NCBI RefSeq assembly: GCF_000149955.1
Contig: NC_030986.1
Coordinates: forward strand, 3,967,333 to 4,031,332
Length of the DNA stretch: 64,000 nucleotides
Direction of reading: 5' to 3'
DNA from: Fusarium oxysporum f. sp. lycopersici 4287
Taxonomy: Eukaryota > Ascomycota > Sordariomycetes > Hypocreales > Nectriaceae
The position numbers and the translations under genes are program-made. The notes below the pieces were generated by a model. It did not search any database, was not told where the DNA came from, and was given only the letters and a program-made list of their open reading frames with translations. Positions 46,432-57,602 of this stretch are shown one piece after another (positions within the stretch are counted from its first letter, which is position 1; each line of letters starts with the position of its first letter).

Positions 46432-47819
46432 CTATTCCAGCATGGAAGCTTGGTTCGTGTAAAGTACATCCACCACACTGCTCAGTTTCTCGATTGTTGC
46501 CAGAGCCGCATCATAGGACTCATCTCGGTGCGTCTCGTCAAAGATGATGAGACAACCAGCGCCCTGGTCCAAAACACCGATAATAACCTTGTCCAAGATC
46601 ATCTGAGACAGTTTTCGCTCAACCTGCTGGGTGTCAAGGCCAACCATCTTGGCAATGTGGTCGATTTCGACGCGTGAGAAAGGCTCGATGACTTTGATGA
46701 GGTTCTGCTCCAACATAGCATCATATAGGCGGCGAAGGTGGTTGCGGATGAAAGCGTCGCTACCGAGCTCATATCGGTAAGAAGAAAGTGCTCGCTCATA
46801 CTCCTCCAATGATCGATTCGAATGTGCGCGGGCAATGGCCTTCATGGCCTCTAGGTTCTTGCCAGCGTACTTCAGGGCTTGCTTGGAAGTCATCAAGTTG
46901 TTGACATCGTCAACGAGGTTTAGCATGATCTTGCAAAGAAGCATGTACTGAAGAGCAGCCTGAGCTCGGGTGCTCTCATCTTGAGAGTGGTAGCCATCGA
47001 GAGCCTCAATGAAGTAGGAGAAAGCGGTGTTGAAGTCCTTGTCCTCAGCATGAAGCATACCGCTCTGCATGTCGAGGTTAGCCTGTAGCATCGGAGGGGT
47101 ATATACGCTGGCGGCGCTTGTTCGTGCACTGGTAAGAGCGGCACGGGACTTGGGGATGTTGCCAAGGGCGTGGTAAACTCTCGACTCGAGGAGCTGAACT
47201 TCGACGAGTCGGAGCTTGTCATCGAGACGCTTGAGCTCGCGAAGAAGGTTGTTAATGAGACCGAGGGCTTCGTAGTAGGATTGCTTTGCCATCTGGAGAG
47301 TGACAAGGCGGACCTCGAGGTCCTGTCGCTGAAACGCGCGGCGTTCGGCGGTGGCCCATTCTATACAGTCCTTGGTGACGGAGATTTCGATATCGGTGCT
47401 ATCGGGGATTTCCTTGATGAGGTCGAGCAGTTGGCGGACTACATCACCGCGTTAGCTAGCTGTTACACTTTGAGGCAGGATCATGTGGTGTTGAGAGCGT
47501 ACCGAGCTTTGCTGACTTGGCCTTTGCGAAAGAAGAGAAGACCGTTCTGCTCTCTTTGACCAGGGTCACCAACTCTTGGGTATTCCTGTTGTATTTGTTA
47601 GCGGGGCACAGGAACAGCGGTGTTGAAGAGTGCGCACTTCTCGTCTCGATACAGCTCTCCTAAGCTGATCAGAGCAGTCTCGTACTCGCGAGTAGCAGCA
47701 TCGGATGTGGTGCTGGGAGCCTTGGAGATGATGCCCTTGTAGATGGCCTCAGCCTTTCGAGGGTCAGACTTGGCGAGCTTCTGCGCTTCCTGGACCCTCG
47801 CCGATTCGGCCGCCGCCAT
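46432..47819 (-). CDS. RPN6: 26S proteasome regulatory subunit Rpn6 (PSMD11)
   Basis: This is a non-ATPase lid subunit of the 19S particle that clamps the lid to the core and ATPase ring. Three exons (47638-47819, 47503-47585, 46432-47438) encode 423 residues, near the human 422 and yeast 434. The N-terminus MAAAESARVQEAQKLAKSDP leads into helical TPR-like repeats. The PCI domain in the last third is shown by RRLYDAMLEQNLIKVIEPF, VEIDHIAKMVGLDTQQVERK and LSQMILDKVIIGVLDQG. The end is TNQASMLE. Introns are 47586-47637 and 47439-47502. The gene is divergent from MGE1, sharing about 600 bp, which would suit joint induction by protein-folding stress. Confidence 0.95.
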
Positions 47820-48417
47820 TGTGAAGGATGTGTTTGCGCGTGTCGCTGGATATGATCGTGGGTGATAGGTTATGCGCTATTAAGGCGGAGACGAGACGTT
47901 GGTGGCGCTGAAGAGTAGTGGTCGTTATCCTGAAGTTGTTTAGTTAGAGGTATGTTGAAGCAATAGCATAGCGAACAGCTACCTAACCTTAGCCTCTAGG
48001 TTGCCAGAGCACGACGTAGGCCAGTAAAAGAGTGGATCCTACAGCCTCATGGGAGGAAACAGCCCAGGGCAGCAATTGGATCAATGATGCAGTGACGGGC
48101 TTTTGTTGATCCGCGTATACTTCCAGGTAGGTACGTATCTGATCCTAGATGTGGCCCTTGCCCTGCTATTGCCCGCCGAATGGAAGCTTCCCGTCCCCGG
48201 AAGAGAAGCCGGCGCGACCCTTCTAAATGCGAAGCGAATCAATCATGCCGACAGCTAAAATTTCAGTCCTAACTCGGAGCTTCCAAACTTCCTGATACCT
48301 ACCCACCACAGCCACTGCACACTTACTTAAGTGCATCAGCCTATCTCCGCCGAGTCTTCCTCGTCATTTACTTTGTTCCTACCAAAATCTATAATATAAT
48401 TCCTCATATACCTCACA
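47820..48417. other. Shared promoter region of RPN6 and MGE1
   Basis: This is a 598-bp divergent region holding a heat-shock-element-like palindrome, listed separately. No gene was seen. Confidence 0.6.
48182..48204. promoter_or_regulatory. Heat-shock-element-like site between RPN6 and MGE1
   Basis: GGAAGCTTCC (48182-48191) is a perfect nGAAnnTTCn pair, and CGGAAG and AGAAG units follow closely. It lies about 230 bp before MGE1 and 360 bp from RPN6. Both are stress-responsive genes in other fungi; Hsf1 binding here is inferred. Confidence 0.35.
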
Positions 48418-49204
48418 ATGTTCCGCCAGGCCATTGCTACCTCATCCCGCGCTCTGCGAGCTGCTCCCAAGGTCGCCGTCCCTCGACTTTTCATTCAGTC
48501 GCAATTCCAGGCTGCGCCCGCCTTTGCTCTTAGATCCGTTCAGCCCGCCGTGTCGAGATGGTACAGTGACGCTAAGGAGACTGAGGCCAAGCCTGCTGAG
48601 GAGGCCAAAACGGAGGAAAAGCCCGCTGAGGGCGAGAAAGAGAGCGATCCTCTCGCTGAGCTCAAGAAGGAGCTTGCAGCCAAGGAGAACGAGGTTAAGG
48701 ACTGGAAGGTTTGTGATACTAAATGTACAATTTGACATGGGAAAACTGACTCTCTTGTAGGATAAGTGTATGCGCACCGTCGCCGATTTCCGCAATCTCC
48801 AAGAGCGCACCACACGTGAGGTCAAGGCCGCCAAAGATTTTGCCATCCAAAAATTCGCCAAGGATCTCGTCGACAGCGTCGACAACCTCGACCGCGCCCT
48901 TGGAATGGTTCCCAAGGATAAGCTCAACGCCCCAGACCGACCTGAGGGCCTCGAGGATCTCGCCAACCTGTATGAGGGTCTCAAGATGACCGAAGATATC
49001 CTCATGAACACCCTCAAGAAGCATGGTCTCGAGCGACTCAATCCCGAGGGCGAGAAGTTCAACCCCAACGAGCAGGAGGCCACTTTTATGACTCCCCAGC
49101 CCGATAAGGAAGACGGCACTGTTTTCTTCGTTCAACAGAAGGGCTTCAAGCTTAACGGCCGGGTGCTGCGCGCCGCCAAGGTCGGTGTTGTCAAGAACAA
49201 ATAA
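48418..49204 (+). CDS. MGE1: Mitochondrial GrpE nucleotide exchange factor
   Basis: This is a matrix co-chaperone that releases ADP from mitochondrial Hsp70 (Ssc1) during import and folding. Two exons (48418-48708, 48761-49204) give 244 residues. The N-terminal 47 or so residues form an Arg/Ala-rich presequence ending near SRWYSDAKE. An acidic Glu/Lys-rich stretch follows. The long dimerisation coiled coil is seen as LKKELAAKENEVKDWKDKCM and VADFRNLQERTTREVKAAK. The beta domain is ERLNPEGEKFNPNEQEATFM, with VQQKGFKLNGRVLRAAKVGV, which carries the GrpE signature. A single 52-bp intron interrupts the coiled coil in phase 0. Confidence 0.96.
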
Positions 49205-50414
49205 GTAAATCGTTCTTCCATAATGACGGAGATATGTGTTTTGATGACATCTCCACACTCAATCGCATCTTGCGTGTACTTTTAGACGAGGTTATATCGG
49301 TTGGCGTTGGCTCTATGTATAATGCTCCCCTCATGATGGTCATTTTTCAACTTGTATGATGGTTACAGATGCTTGGACAGGAGAAAAGTTTCAAAAGAGC
49401 TGGGACATTTGTACATAAATAACAAGACGTACTTGTATAACAGTGGGGGCAACTGGGCGGTATAGTCGACCTAAGAGGGTCTTTTCAGGACATGATCCAT
49501 GTTGTCCAGAGGTAAAAATGAATACCTAAGCTGGTAACTCAGCTACGATGATGAAGCATGTGAAGCGGGCCTGTGCAAAAGTTAGTCACAATGTGGTCAT
49601 AGAATGGTGAAAGAAACCTAGAAAGAAAGAGATTATGAACTGACTGTCAATCTCACCGGTGCCGTTGTGGCGAAGATTTATTAATCAGGGTTCACAGGCC
49701 GAAGATTGCATTCGAAACTATAACTCAGTGTTTATTCACTTAGCTGATACTCAACTTACAAATCTACTACAGGAGTCATCAATAACATACATCACAGCCA
49801 AGGCAACACACTCATTTAGTTGTAAACTTTGATTCCAGCAATCCTATCAACTCAGTACAACCGCGCGCCAAAACACTAACAAAAGGAAGGCCATCAAAAC
49901 ACCCAGCACCTCAACTTGCCTGGTGCCAACGGTAGGATACATATAAAAAACAGCCTGCAACTCTAGTTGCTCCCCTATCTCATAAGTCACTTTCAGATAT
50001 AAAAAAAAAAGCAAATACAAATGTGCGCGCTTCCTCCCATGCCATGCCATACTTTCGATCCCGAACTATGTCCCCTATCCCTCCGAGATACATCTCTTGT
50101 GTAGGTGAACGCCTGCGATGTCCTCTCTCTGGGCCTGTTTACCTACCACGAGTGAGTTCCTTTATCAGTGTTAAAACAGCAATGAAGGTAAAGAAATAAC
50201 GTAAATGTGAATCGTTATAAGAAACAATGTTCATGCGATGGTCATTACAACTCTTTTAATGCTGGCCCATCGAGCTGCCTTTTCTTTATGTGGCCCTCCT
50301 GGCCTCCCCTCCCCAGGAGAAGATGACAAGGGAGGCTTTGCAAGACAATGATGGGTAGAAAAGTGCCTCAATTCAAGAAAACAATCTTTCATCCATCTCT
50401 GGCTGTGAGCGCCT
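49205..50414. other. Convergent 3' region of MGE1 and RHO4
   Basis: There are 1.2 kb with no recognisable gene. Both untranslated 3' ends lie here. Confidence 0.5.
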
Positions 50415-51326
50415 TTAGAGGATTGGACACCTTCTCTTCTTCCTCTTAATCTGTCCCACCCCAGGTGTTGATGACTTGCTCTCCTTGGAAGAACCTGAGG
50501 CTGCTGCCGCCTCGATGGTTTTCCGGTCATTAGCGACGACAGTGTTGATAGCCTGCTCAAAAATCTCGTCGACGCCTGACATTTCCTTGCTACTGCACTC
50601 CATGTACTGCGCGTTCATCTTCTTAGCAACGGCCATGCCTTGCTCCGTAGTGACTGGAGTAAGACCTTGCGTCTTGAGCATATCAATGCAAGTCTTCTTG
50701 TAGCGAAGATCTGACTTGAGACCCACAAGAACCAGAGGAGTGTATGGGCAGAAGTGTAGAACCTCGGGGTACCACTATAGAAGGGTGATTAGTATAAGAT
50801 GTGCTGAGAAGGGATATGATCATACCTTATCAAGGACGTTGTCTAGCGAGTTCGGACAGTCGATAGCAAAGCATACAAAGATCAAGTCGGTCTCAGGGTA
50901 TGAAAGCGGTCGGAGACGGTCATATTCCTCTTGGCCGGCTGTATCCCACAATGCAAGTTCCACAGTCTTACCAGTGGCTGAGTGGATAGGATAGGTGATG
51001 TAGTTTTCAAAGACAGTAGGCACATATTTCTGTGATTGTTAGTGTCGGTACACTGAGAGTAGCTAGAGAGAGCTGCTTACCTCTGGGAAGTAACCTTGGC
51101 TATAGCTAATGAGCAAGCAGGTCTTGCCGCAACCACCATCACCGACAACAACAATCTTCTTGGAAAAGGTGGGCGCTTCTGTGACGTGAGTCGCTGCCGA
51201 CTCGCGGCCCGTCGACGAGCTCATAGTGGTGCTGACCGTACCCTCACTGGAGCGTGTGCGCTGTTGACGTCGGATCTGCTCGTTGGTGTCAAAGTACGAA
51301 GTATGATACTGATGCGATGATGCCAT
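50415..51326 (-). CDS. RHO4: Rho-type small GTPase Rho4
   Basis: This is a membrane-anchored GTPase of the fungal Rho4 subgroup, involved in septation and polarised growth. Three exons (51081-51326, 50826-51029, 50415-50774) encode 269 residues. A 55-residue Ser/Thr-rich N-terminal extension, typical of Rho4, precedes the G domain. Visible motifs are the P-loop [10 protein letters not shown] (60-69), switch [11 protein letters not shown] with the effector Thr, switch [17 protein letters not shown] (109-123), and VGLKSDLR in the NKxD position as LKSD. ECSSKE serves as the SAK-like motif. The tail [11 protein letters not shown] gives a polybasic stretch plus a CAAX box ending in Leu, suggesting geranylgeranylation. 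The ATG at 51324-51326 was chosen because no upstream ATG is in frame. It is divergent from elongin C. Confidence 0.94.
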
Positions 51327-52113
51327 GCTTGGGCGCAAGGCTGTGCTGCAGGGTCGGGAGTGCAGGCTCAAGCGCGTGTCTTTTTGAGGATTGCTTGGCC
51401 TTTGGGAGAGATCGCCTTAAGAATGCGCTTCTGAAGAATGAAGAATGTTCGGCTGTATAGTGCTCCTGATGGTGCGGGGTGGAAGAGAGACAAAGCAATC
51501 GAGCGTTTAATGCGATGGAGCAAACGGGGGAGAGGAGTGATGTAAAGGAGGGCGAGGACGAGATAAGGACGAAGAGGAAGACGATTATGGGCCTAATTGA
51601 GTTGAGTTGAGATGTTTGGGGCTAAAAGGATCCTTTGAAAGATGATTTCTTGTCTGGTAGAGCTCCTTTGCTTGTGTTGACTCGGTTTTGAGTTGTTTGT
51701 TTGCGGCAAGTTTAAACTTAGTCGCTTCAAGACCAAAGAGTGGAAGGACTATGGGGAGTCAAGTCTCAAGTGTGGCTTTGTTGCACCACCAAGTTACCCG
51801 AGTAAACATGTTGACGGGGCAACTGCTATCTTTGTCCGGGGGGTTACTTCATGCATCGGAGCTGAAAATGACGGAGATGATTGGTCCGTGCACGTGCTTG
51901 CTCACGAGAAAATTTCCAAGCCAAGGTCACTCACTTTCACTGCCACTTTCTCGCTTCTTTGTTCACGGCAAGGTCCTGCTACTAGCGCGTGTTTGCTCCA
52001 TATCCATTCAGTCTCTGCCTATTTCTTCCTCTCCTCTCAACAAATTCTCTTCTCTCTTCCTTTCTTTTCTTTTGTAAACTTGTCGTCAACAACGCAGCAA
52101 AGAACATTCAGTC
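51327..52113. other. Shared promoter region of RHO4 and elongin C
   Basis: This is a 0.79-kb divergent region. A GCACGTGC E-box core lies at 51891-51896, and long pyrimidine-rich stretches precede the elongin C start. No gene was seen. Confidence 0.5.
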
Positions 52114-52767
52114 ATGGACTGGAAGACACCCAGCAAATACATCACTCTCGTTTCTGGCGATGGCTTCGAGTTTGTCGTTCTACGCGATGCTGCTCTTGTC
52201 AGTCCAATCATCAAGGGCATGCTCGACGTGAGAAGCCAGTTCGCCGAAGCCAAAGAGGCCCGTTGTGTCTTCCAAGAGATGAGGTAGGTTGATATCATCG
52301 ACATGCCATCTTCTCCAGATGGCCTGCTGCGTGGATTGATGACACTTCATCATGCTTTCCAGACAGAACAACCGAGATCTCTCAGTTGGGCTATATGACT
52401 ACTCACTACACTTGACCTGACCACACGCACACCGAGCCTGGTCGTGCCTTGTCTCTGCTGAACCATTTCAAACCTGGAAGAGCTAGACGCTGATGATGAT
52501 TCTATCAACAGCGCCATGGTCCTTGATAAGGTTGTCGAATACTTCCACTACTGGTACCGCTACCGTAACAGCGAGGATGTTCCCGACATGGAGATCCCGG
52601 TCGAGCTCTGCCTTGAACTGTTGGCCGCGGCAGATTACCTGGGCCTGGACCAGTATGCAGCCCAGCCATGCATTGCTACAACCGATTGCTTCGATACTAA
52701 TCTCATCCAGGGCGAATATGGGCATGAAGTGAGAAGCTACGAGATCCTAACTCAGATATGGGCATGA
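52114..52767 (+). CDS. ELC1: Elongin C with a C-terminal extension
   Basis: This is a Skp1/BTB-fold adaptor that links Cullin-type ligases to substrate receptors (yeast Elc1). Exon 1 (52114-52283) encodes YITLVSGDGFEFVVLRDAAL and SPIIKGML, and ends at VFQEM. Exon 2 (52512-52767) continues SAMVLDKVVEYFHYWYRY and PVELCLELLAAADYLGLDQ, matching the family end to end. The joining length equals that of human elongin C at the EIPSHVL site. The 228-bp intron is long for this genome. Known elongin C proteins stop at about the DYL position, but this frame continues 37 residues to the TGA at 52765-52767, over a stretch with a 14-bp direct repeat. The tail may be real, or an unseen intron or assembly error may hide the normal stop. 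Confidence 0.85.
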
Positions 52768-52769
52768 AG
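52716..52769 (+). repeat. 14-bp direct repeat at the elongin C 3' end
   Basis: ATATGGGCATGAAG occurs at 52716-52729 and again at 52756-52769. The second copy contains the stop codon of the extended frame. Confidence 0.85.
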
Positions 52770-53684
52770 AGTATGCCCTGATCTCAACATTTAATGACGG
52801 CGTTTTGGAGTTGGTATGGTAAGGTTCAGTCGGTCTTATGCAGCTCTCTTCAGACCTTACAGTTTATCTTTGTTCTTGCGAATGATGGTAATGGACTTAC
52901 ACTAGAGACGATTGACACACGTCGAACCAGAACAGATCTAGTTTCTTGATTCCGATGCCAACATGCGCAACCGTGACTTGTCACCATTTCAGCATATGCG
53001 TTCTTCTCTTCACTCCTCCGTGGGTCGAACGTCTATTAGAGATGGAAGATTAAAGTAACCCTCTCACTCTGCGTTACTCAGTTGACGCATTGAGCTTTCG
53101 CTTTTTCTGAAGGGCAACATTTCTTGATTGTAAAATTGTTTTAAGTGAGACTTTTCAATGTATGTCATCAATATTCTGTACTTCATGCACTCTCGGAGTA
53201 ATCCCATAAGAAGGCAAGGGAAGCTAGTCCATCGTACATAAGACTCACTTAAGCTGATGGATGCGGCATGGAAGACAAGGATATGTTGACTCATGATCAA
53301 GCATTACCACTCAATGGTCACTGCCCCAAGCAAAGACTCGACCTTAATTCACGGACTCACATCAAGAGACTGGGTATCCTTGTGCTTGGTGGTTCTCCTA
53401 CTACATCTCAGCATGGTGGAGACCCAGGACCAATTGGTAGCGCTGCCATGCCTCGAATAGGAAAAAAATGACTATGAAGGCTTGAGCTTATGTGATATAA
53501 ACGTTTGTCTCATTTCAATATCTGAGTCATTGTTTTAGGCAGGAAAGCGTGGGACTAAATGGTCCAGTGCTTGGTGCTATCGCTGTAAGCAGTTGCTTGC
53601 CCATAAAGGAAACCAGCTTCTGTTTGTGAACCCACTCAGCCTCAACTTTCCATCTACAACTATAATTTCACGTCAGCACGAAAA
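52768..53684. other. Elongin C 3' region and DBR1 promoter
   Basis: This is 0.9 kb of intergenic sequence with no recognisable gene. Confidence 0.5.
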
Positions 53685-55423
53685 ATGGCTGCAAACACAT
53701 TCGAGACGCAGGGCGTCCGAGTTGCAGTAGAAGGATGTGTGAGTTTCCTCGAGCAATAGAGAAATCGAGATGGCATTAACAACCCAAGGGCCATGGCACG
53801 TTAGATGCGATCTACGCCTCAGTGGAAGAGTCTTGTAAGCAACGTGGGTGGGATGGCGTCGATATTCTCATCATTGGAGGCGATTTTCAGGTATTTTCAG
53901 TTCACGTTCAGCTTCAATGTCCTTTCCGTTAGTTTGCTCACACCGCGTCACAGTCTGTACGAAATGCTGCAGATTTGAGCATCATGTCTTGCCCTGTCAA
54001 GTACCGACGCCTAGGAGATTTTCCCAAGTACTACTCTGGTGAACAAAAAGCACCCTATCTAACAATATTCATTGCTGGAAACCACGAAGCCAGTTCACAT
54101 CTCTGGGAGCTTTATTATGGAGGTTGGGTAGCACCCAATATCTACTACATGGGTGCTGCCAATATCTTGCGCTTCGGCCCACTACGCATTGCTGGATTGT
54201 CTGGTATCTGGAAGGGGTTTGACTATCGAAAGCCGCATTACGAGAGGCTTCCGTTCAGCGGTGATGACGTTAAGTCGTGGTACCATATTCGAGAATTCGA
54301 CGTCCGAAAAATGCTTCAAGTACGGACTCAGGTGGACGTCGGCCTTAGCCACGACTGGCCACGTGCAGTTGAGTGGCATGGGGATCATGCAGAACTCTTC
54401 AAAAAGAAACCTTTCTTCAAACAGGAGTCCATAGATGGTACCCTTGGTAACGTGGCAGCAGAGTATGTCATGGACCGCCTGCGACCTCCTTACTGGTTCT
54501 CAGCCCACATGCACGTCAAGTTCGCTGCGGTCAAAGTATACAAAGACGCCGAACCTGTGGCCCAAGAGAGCAAGGAAGTTCTCGTTCCTGCTCCTGCTGC
54601 AGCCCCAGCTACTGAGGCCAACCCTGACGAAATAGACTTGGATATGGATGACGATGACGACGAGGGTTCCAAGGCTGAACCTGTTGCAGAAGTCAAGAAG
54701 AGCGAGGCTGAGACGAAAGAAGCTCCAGAGGCGTCAAATGAAGTGTCGGATGAGCTAAGGGCGCAGCTTCCAGCATCGTTTGCTCGCCCTCAACCAAAGA
54801 AAACACCAGGCCAACCAGTACCTCCTGAGATCACGAACAAAGAGGTTCGATTTCTTGCTCTAGACAAGTGCGAAGGGCATAGACACTATTTACAACTGTG
54901 CGAGATTCAACCTTTCAAGCCAGAGACGAGTTCTGAGTACCCCCCATCCCAGGAATCACCTCGCTGGAGGTTGCAATACGATCCGGAATGGCTCGCAATC
55001 ACTCGCGTCTTCCATGACTCCTTAATTGTTGGTGACCGAAGTGTACAGGCGCCTCCTGATCTTGGGGAAGAGCATTATCTGCCCCTCATCGAAAAAGAGA
55101 GAGAATGGATCGAGGAAAATATTGTCAAGAGTGGAAAGCTAGATGTTCCTTACAACTTTGAGATCACAGCACCGCCCCACGTACCAGGTGCTCCCGAGAT
55201 TGTTAACGAGCAGCCAGAAGAGTACACCAGCCCTCAGATGGCGGCTTTCTGTGAACTTATGGGACTTGCAAATATATGGGATGCCACAGATACAGAGAGG
55301 CGACAGAGGAAAGCACAGGGACCGCCCAAAACTGATCAACGATTCTCTGGTCGTGGCAGAGGTCGTGGAGGCGGTAGAGGACGAGGAAGGGGGCAAGGGA
55401 GAGGCCGTGGAGGAAGATGGTGA
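53685..55423 (+). CDS. DBR1: RNA lariat debranching enzyme
   Basis: This is a nuclear 2'-5' phosphodiesterase that opens excised intron lariats. Three exons (53685-53738, 53789-53890, 53954-55423) encode 541 residues. Metallophosphoesterase motifs are VAVEGCGHGTLD (the first intron splits this motif after Cys), IIGGDFQSVRNAADL, FIAGNHEAS, LSHDWPRAVEWHGD and WFSAHMHVKF. The Cys of the EGC motif, typical of Dbr1 metal binding, is kept. An acidic insert (DEIDLDMDDDDDEG) separates the catalytic domain from the DBR1 C-terminal domain (FLALDKCEGHRHYLQLCEI). The protein ends in an RG/RGG tail of about 25 residues, a probable RNA-binding or methylation region. Confidence 0.96.
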
Positions 55424-56093
55424 TGGAGTTGAAGTTTATATAGATGAATGGGCGTATGCAATCACAAATATTAGAGCACAGCCATCCCTAATCTTTCATC
55501 AGAAGCCGACTAAGGGTACGGGCATCTACAAGCATCTGCCTCAGTAGAACCGCCAATGACTACGGCATATATTTTAAAGGATTCAACTTTAATTCGGATA
55601 TTTGCAAACCGTCTTCCAAAAAGTCGTAATAAATAGTGTCATAATAATCAAAGTTTGAGCAGCTGTGAAATTCAATCATCAAATGCACGGGCTAGGCTGG
55701 CATCAAGCTTAGGCGGATGGTGGGGTTCTTGGGATGACCAGGCTCCGTAGCAACCAAACCAATCAGGAAATAGAGTAAACAGTGCAACTGTCCTACGCCA
55801 TCGATAACGTACAACTCAACCTTACCTATTGCACCTTTGCCCTATCACCCTCAACAATAAGGTTCAGCCGCGACTCCTTACCAAAACAATACACAAAGCA
55901 CCATCCTAGCAGTTTACGGTTCTGCAATATCGCATCTAATTATTCACGAGAAAGATTAGAGGTATCTGTCTCATTTACCCAGCCTTGTTTGTCTCCCCTC
56001 ACTATAACCCATGATTGATTGCCCCGCTAACCGCTGGAATGCAATAGCATCGCAACTCGACCTTTTGAGACCTCGTCGAAATCGCCGCTCACA
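55424..56093. other. DBR1 3' region and MOB1 promoter
   Basis: This is 0.67 kb of intergenic sequence with a CCAAT box at 55759-55763, about 330 bp before MOB1. No gene was seen. Confidence 0.5.
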
Positions 56094-57118
56094 ATGGCTC
56101 AAGCCTTCTTAACTACCGTGTTAGTCTCTCTACATTATTCCCAAACGCCGTAACCATGGAGTCCCCGTGTTCGCCGCCGCACACCGCCAGCATGTTTCGA
56201 TACTTGAACCCGAAGTCGCTTTTGACGATGCAGCAGTTGGAAACGACCATTATACCCGTCTCGCTATCGGGAGAACCTCTGATGTTTGTGGATGAGTTGA
56301 CACTTGCTGACCCGGGAACTTTGGTGAATAGTAACCAGCGGACGAGAAACCAGTTCCGCCCGCGCGTGGGCAAGGGCGGTTCGGCCAGTTATCAGTTGCG
56401 ACAATATGCTGAGGTGACGCTCGGCGGTGGCAGCTTGCGCAAGGTTGTCAAGCTTCCAGAAGGCGAAGACGAGAACGAATGGTTAGCTGTCAACAGTAAG
56501 TTTACCAAAGTTGAGCATTGTGAGGAGACGTGGCTAATTTGATGGCCCAGTGGTGGACTTCTATAACCAGATCAACCTTCTCTACGGTGCCATTACCGAG
56601 TTCTGCTCACCACAGTCATGCCCTGAAATGAAGGCTACTGATGAGTAGGGTTCCCTAAGCCAAGGACAACTCAGAAACTGACAGAAATAGGTTCGAGTAT
56701 TTGTGGCAAGACAATGAGAACTACAAGCGTCCAACCAAGATGCCTGCGCCAGCATACATTGAGCAGCTCATGTCATGGGTGCAGGCGAATATCGACAACG
56801 AACAAGTCTTGCCCAGCAAGATCGGTAGGCATTGGATGGTTTCATAGTCTCGGGAACTTACACTAATAGTCACCAGGCGTACCCTTCCCCAAATCATTCC
56901 CAGCGCTGGTTCGCCAGATCTTCAAACGCATGTACCGTGTATATGCACACATCTACTGCCACCACTACCCCGTGATTCGTGAGCTCGGTCTCGAGCCGCA
57001 CCTCAACACGAGCTTCAAGCAGTACGTGCTGTTTGTTGATGAGCACGGCCTGGCGAGTGGTAGAGATTACTGGGGTCCTCTTGGTGATCTGGTGGACAGC
57101 ATGCTCAAGAGCGACTAG
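56094..57118 (+). CDS. MOB1: Mob1 kinase activator
   Basis: This is the coactivator of NDR/LATS-type kinases (Dbf2/Sid2) in the mitotic exit and septation network. Five exons (56094-56119, 56332-56495, 56551-56644, 56691-56824, 56877-57118) encode 219 residues. The first exon is just MAQAFLTT plus two bases of the next codon, joined over a 212-bp intron (GTTAGT donor, AATAG acceptor) to give [20 protein letters not shown]. Core Mob motifs are [38 protein letters not shown] and [30 protein letters not shown] and [13 protein letters not shown] complete the Cys2His2 zinc site, and the protein ends [10 protein letters not shown]. Opening the protein at 56156 instead would add 50 unrelated residues and is rejected. 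Confidence 0.95.
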
Positions 57119-57602
57119 GAGAAGTTTGAGGGTGAAGGAACTGGTACAGGTACTGACACTTAGCAATTGGGAGTTTTGGGCGTTTGAGGAAAGGTTCTAG
57201 AGTGTAAGAAGCTGTTTGGCTGTATGATCATGATTGATAGGGAGCAGGCTGTTAGTCGTTCCGCGCCATTGGGGTTCCGCACTATAGTAACTTGCATGTG
57301 CATTAACAAGAATGAGCCCTGAGGAATCAACAAGACTATTATTTTGGTATTCCATGGACCGATTGACCTTCTCTGATAGAAACTCAAGAGCCAAGAGATA
57401 CAAATGTCTGATATTTGATATTTGATATTGAGTTATGTAATCAGAAAGTGGGTGCCTGGAACGGACGTAAGGCATCAAGCGCCCGAAAATTGCCGAGACC
57501 CCAGGCTAGCAACAACCTCCAAGTGAATCGAAGCCGAACATCAACCATCACACCCTTCTTCTCATCTCCCTCCTTCTCGTCCTCGTCAAAGCAGCCGCCG
57601 TC
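57119..57602. other. MOB1 3' region and ATP5 promoter
   Basis: This is a 0.48-kb intergenic region. No gene or distinctive site was recognised. Confidence 0.5.

Noticed and set aside
56156..56331. N-terminal extension of MOB1 from the ATG at 56156
   Set aside because: It adds about 50 residues unlike any Mob protein. Splicing 56119 to 56332 gives the expected short [14 protein letters not shown] start.
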